A stretch of DNA of 15,381 bases, taken from Candidatus Aenigmatarchaeota archaeon (GTDB lineage: Archaea; Aenigmatarchaeota; Aenigmatarchaeia; CG10238-14). Below, one piece after another: positions 14,925 through 15,381 of this stretch (positions within the stretch are counted from its first letter, which is position 1; each line of letters opens with the position of its first letter). A model generated the notes under the pieces. That model searched no databases. It saw only the letters and a program-made list of their open reading frames with translations, and was not told where the DNA came from. The DNA lies in NCBI GenBank assembly GCA_026397455.1, contig JAPLUX010000095.1, positions 1 through 15,381 on the forward strand, read 5' to 3'. The position numbers and the translations under genes were made by a program.

Positions 14925-15381
14925 ATGAGAAGAAGTAAAAATCGGATGGAAGAAGTAAAAATTATTTTACCTTTAGTGGTCATAATTTTACTTATTTTTT
15001 TATTAGTAGTATCATTATCTTGGAAGAATATTACAAAATTCTTCACTCGTCTTGGTATTGTTCCTTCACCAGAGGTAGGGATAATGGTGTTTCTACCAAA
15101 AAATTTTACTTATACGATTCCTGCATCACAACTCGCTCCGGGTACGGTTGTTGGGTATTTTAGTAATGCAACCGACACTGCTGGGAATCCAAATACAACT
15201 AATATAGCAAATTTTACTGTTGTTTATCCGGAAACTATTCATGATTTACATTTTGAAAATACGTCCGGTAATACAATAACTTCACTCCACCAAAATGATC
15301 TTTTTTATATGGAGTTCAACATCACGAATGTAAGGGAAAGGGTTGGTTATAATAGGGCATATTTTATTCAACTTAGGGACC
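14925..15381 (+). CDS. Membrane-anchored protein with the apparent second half of an Ig-like domain (3' end outside window)
   Basis: The frame is open to the window end: 152 complete codons. It reads MRRSKNRMEEVKIILPLVV, with a strong hydrophobic segment at about 14-31 (IILPLVVIILLIFLLVVS) after a basic start, so an N-terminal membrane anchor with the rest outside. After a linker it gives NFTYTIPASQLAPGTVVGYF..ATDTAGNPNTTN..NFTVV (about 62-103), the typical C-terminal half of the Ig-like domain whose N-terminal half ends the two preceding proteins. A new beta region follows (IHDLHFENTSG... YMEFNITNVRERVGYNRAYFIQLRD). Function not recognised. The start has a good Shine-Dalgarno site 11 bases after the previous stop. 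Confidence 0.7.
   Translation, partial: MRRSKNRMEEVKIILPLVVIILLIFLLVVSLSWKNITKFFTRLGIVPSPEVGIMVFLPKNFTYTIPASQLAPGTVVGYFSNATDTAGNPNTTNIANFTVVYPETIHDLHFENTSGNTITSLHQNDLFYMEFNITNVRERVGYNRAYFIQLRD
14929..14962 (+). repeat. Short direct repeat, two copies of a 14-base unit
   Basis: GAAGAAGTAAAAAT occurs at 14929-14942 and 14949-14962, a 20-base period at the very start of the last gene. The copies are read in different frames in the protein. It may be a replication-slippage product. Confidence 0.6.

Noticed and set aside
1..15381. CRISPR arrays, tRNA or rRNA genes
   Set aside because: No regularly spaced repeats, cloverleaf-like segments or rRNA core sequences were noticed; a covariance-model scan was not possible here.

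Overview
This window looks like a chromosomal segment of an AT-rich archaeon. The archaeal signs are: an Mre11-Rad50 pair with a zinc-hook Rad50 and no bacterial-type SbcCD features; a COG1407-type SbcD-related phosphoesterase; surface proteins dense in N-X-S/T sequons with poly-Thr and poly-Gly linkers; a CGDGYC...CxxxC module and beta-helix proteins of kinds common in uncultured archaea; and gene starts that often lack a Shine-Dalgarno site but carry an A/T box about 20-30 bases upstream. A DPANN-type lineage (for example Aenigmarchaeota-like) would fit, but the sequence alone does not settle it. I saw no rRNA, tRNA, CRISPR array, insertion sequence or origin.

Region 1 (1-3300) is a thiamine salvage locus. 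It holds the 3' part of a ThiB-like thiamine-binding protein, a thiamine pyrophosphokinase on the opposite strand, and a double-domain ThiP-like permease. Together they would import thiamine and convert it directly to thiamine diphosphate. The ATPase (ThiQ) is not in the window and could lie upstream. Region 2 (3355-6973) is a translationally coupled mre11-rad50 operon for DNA double-strand-break processing.

Region 3 (7012-10714) is mixed. It contains a membrane-anchored, heavily sequon-decorated surface protein with a DNRLRE-like domain; a 78-residue antisense ORF resembling the N-terminal HAS barrel of HerA helicase; and, divergent from that, succinyl-CoA synthetase beta (without its alpha partner) in a probable operon with the SbcD-related phosphoesterase.

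Region 4 (10759-15381) is a run of secreted or surface protein genes. Two tandem paralogous beta-helix proteins share an N-terminal MRIKQI membrane segment and a C-terminal WYAEV module. The first is broken by a one-base frame disruption next to a T5 run. They are followed by three short signal-bearing proteins built from Ig-like pieces; the last runs off the window end. Two of these three stop at the same point inside a shared Ig-like domain, and the apparent second half of that domain appears in the third. The region therefore looks like one where surface-protein modules are duplicated, cut and reshuffled.
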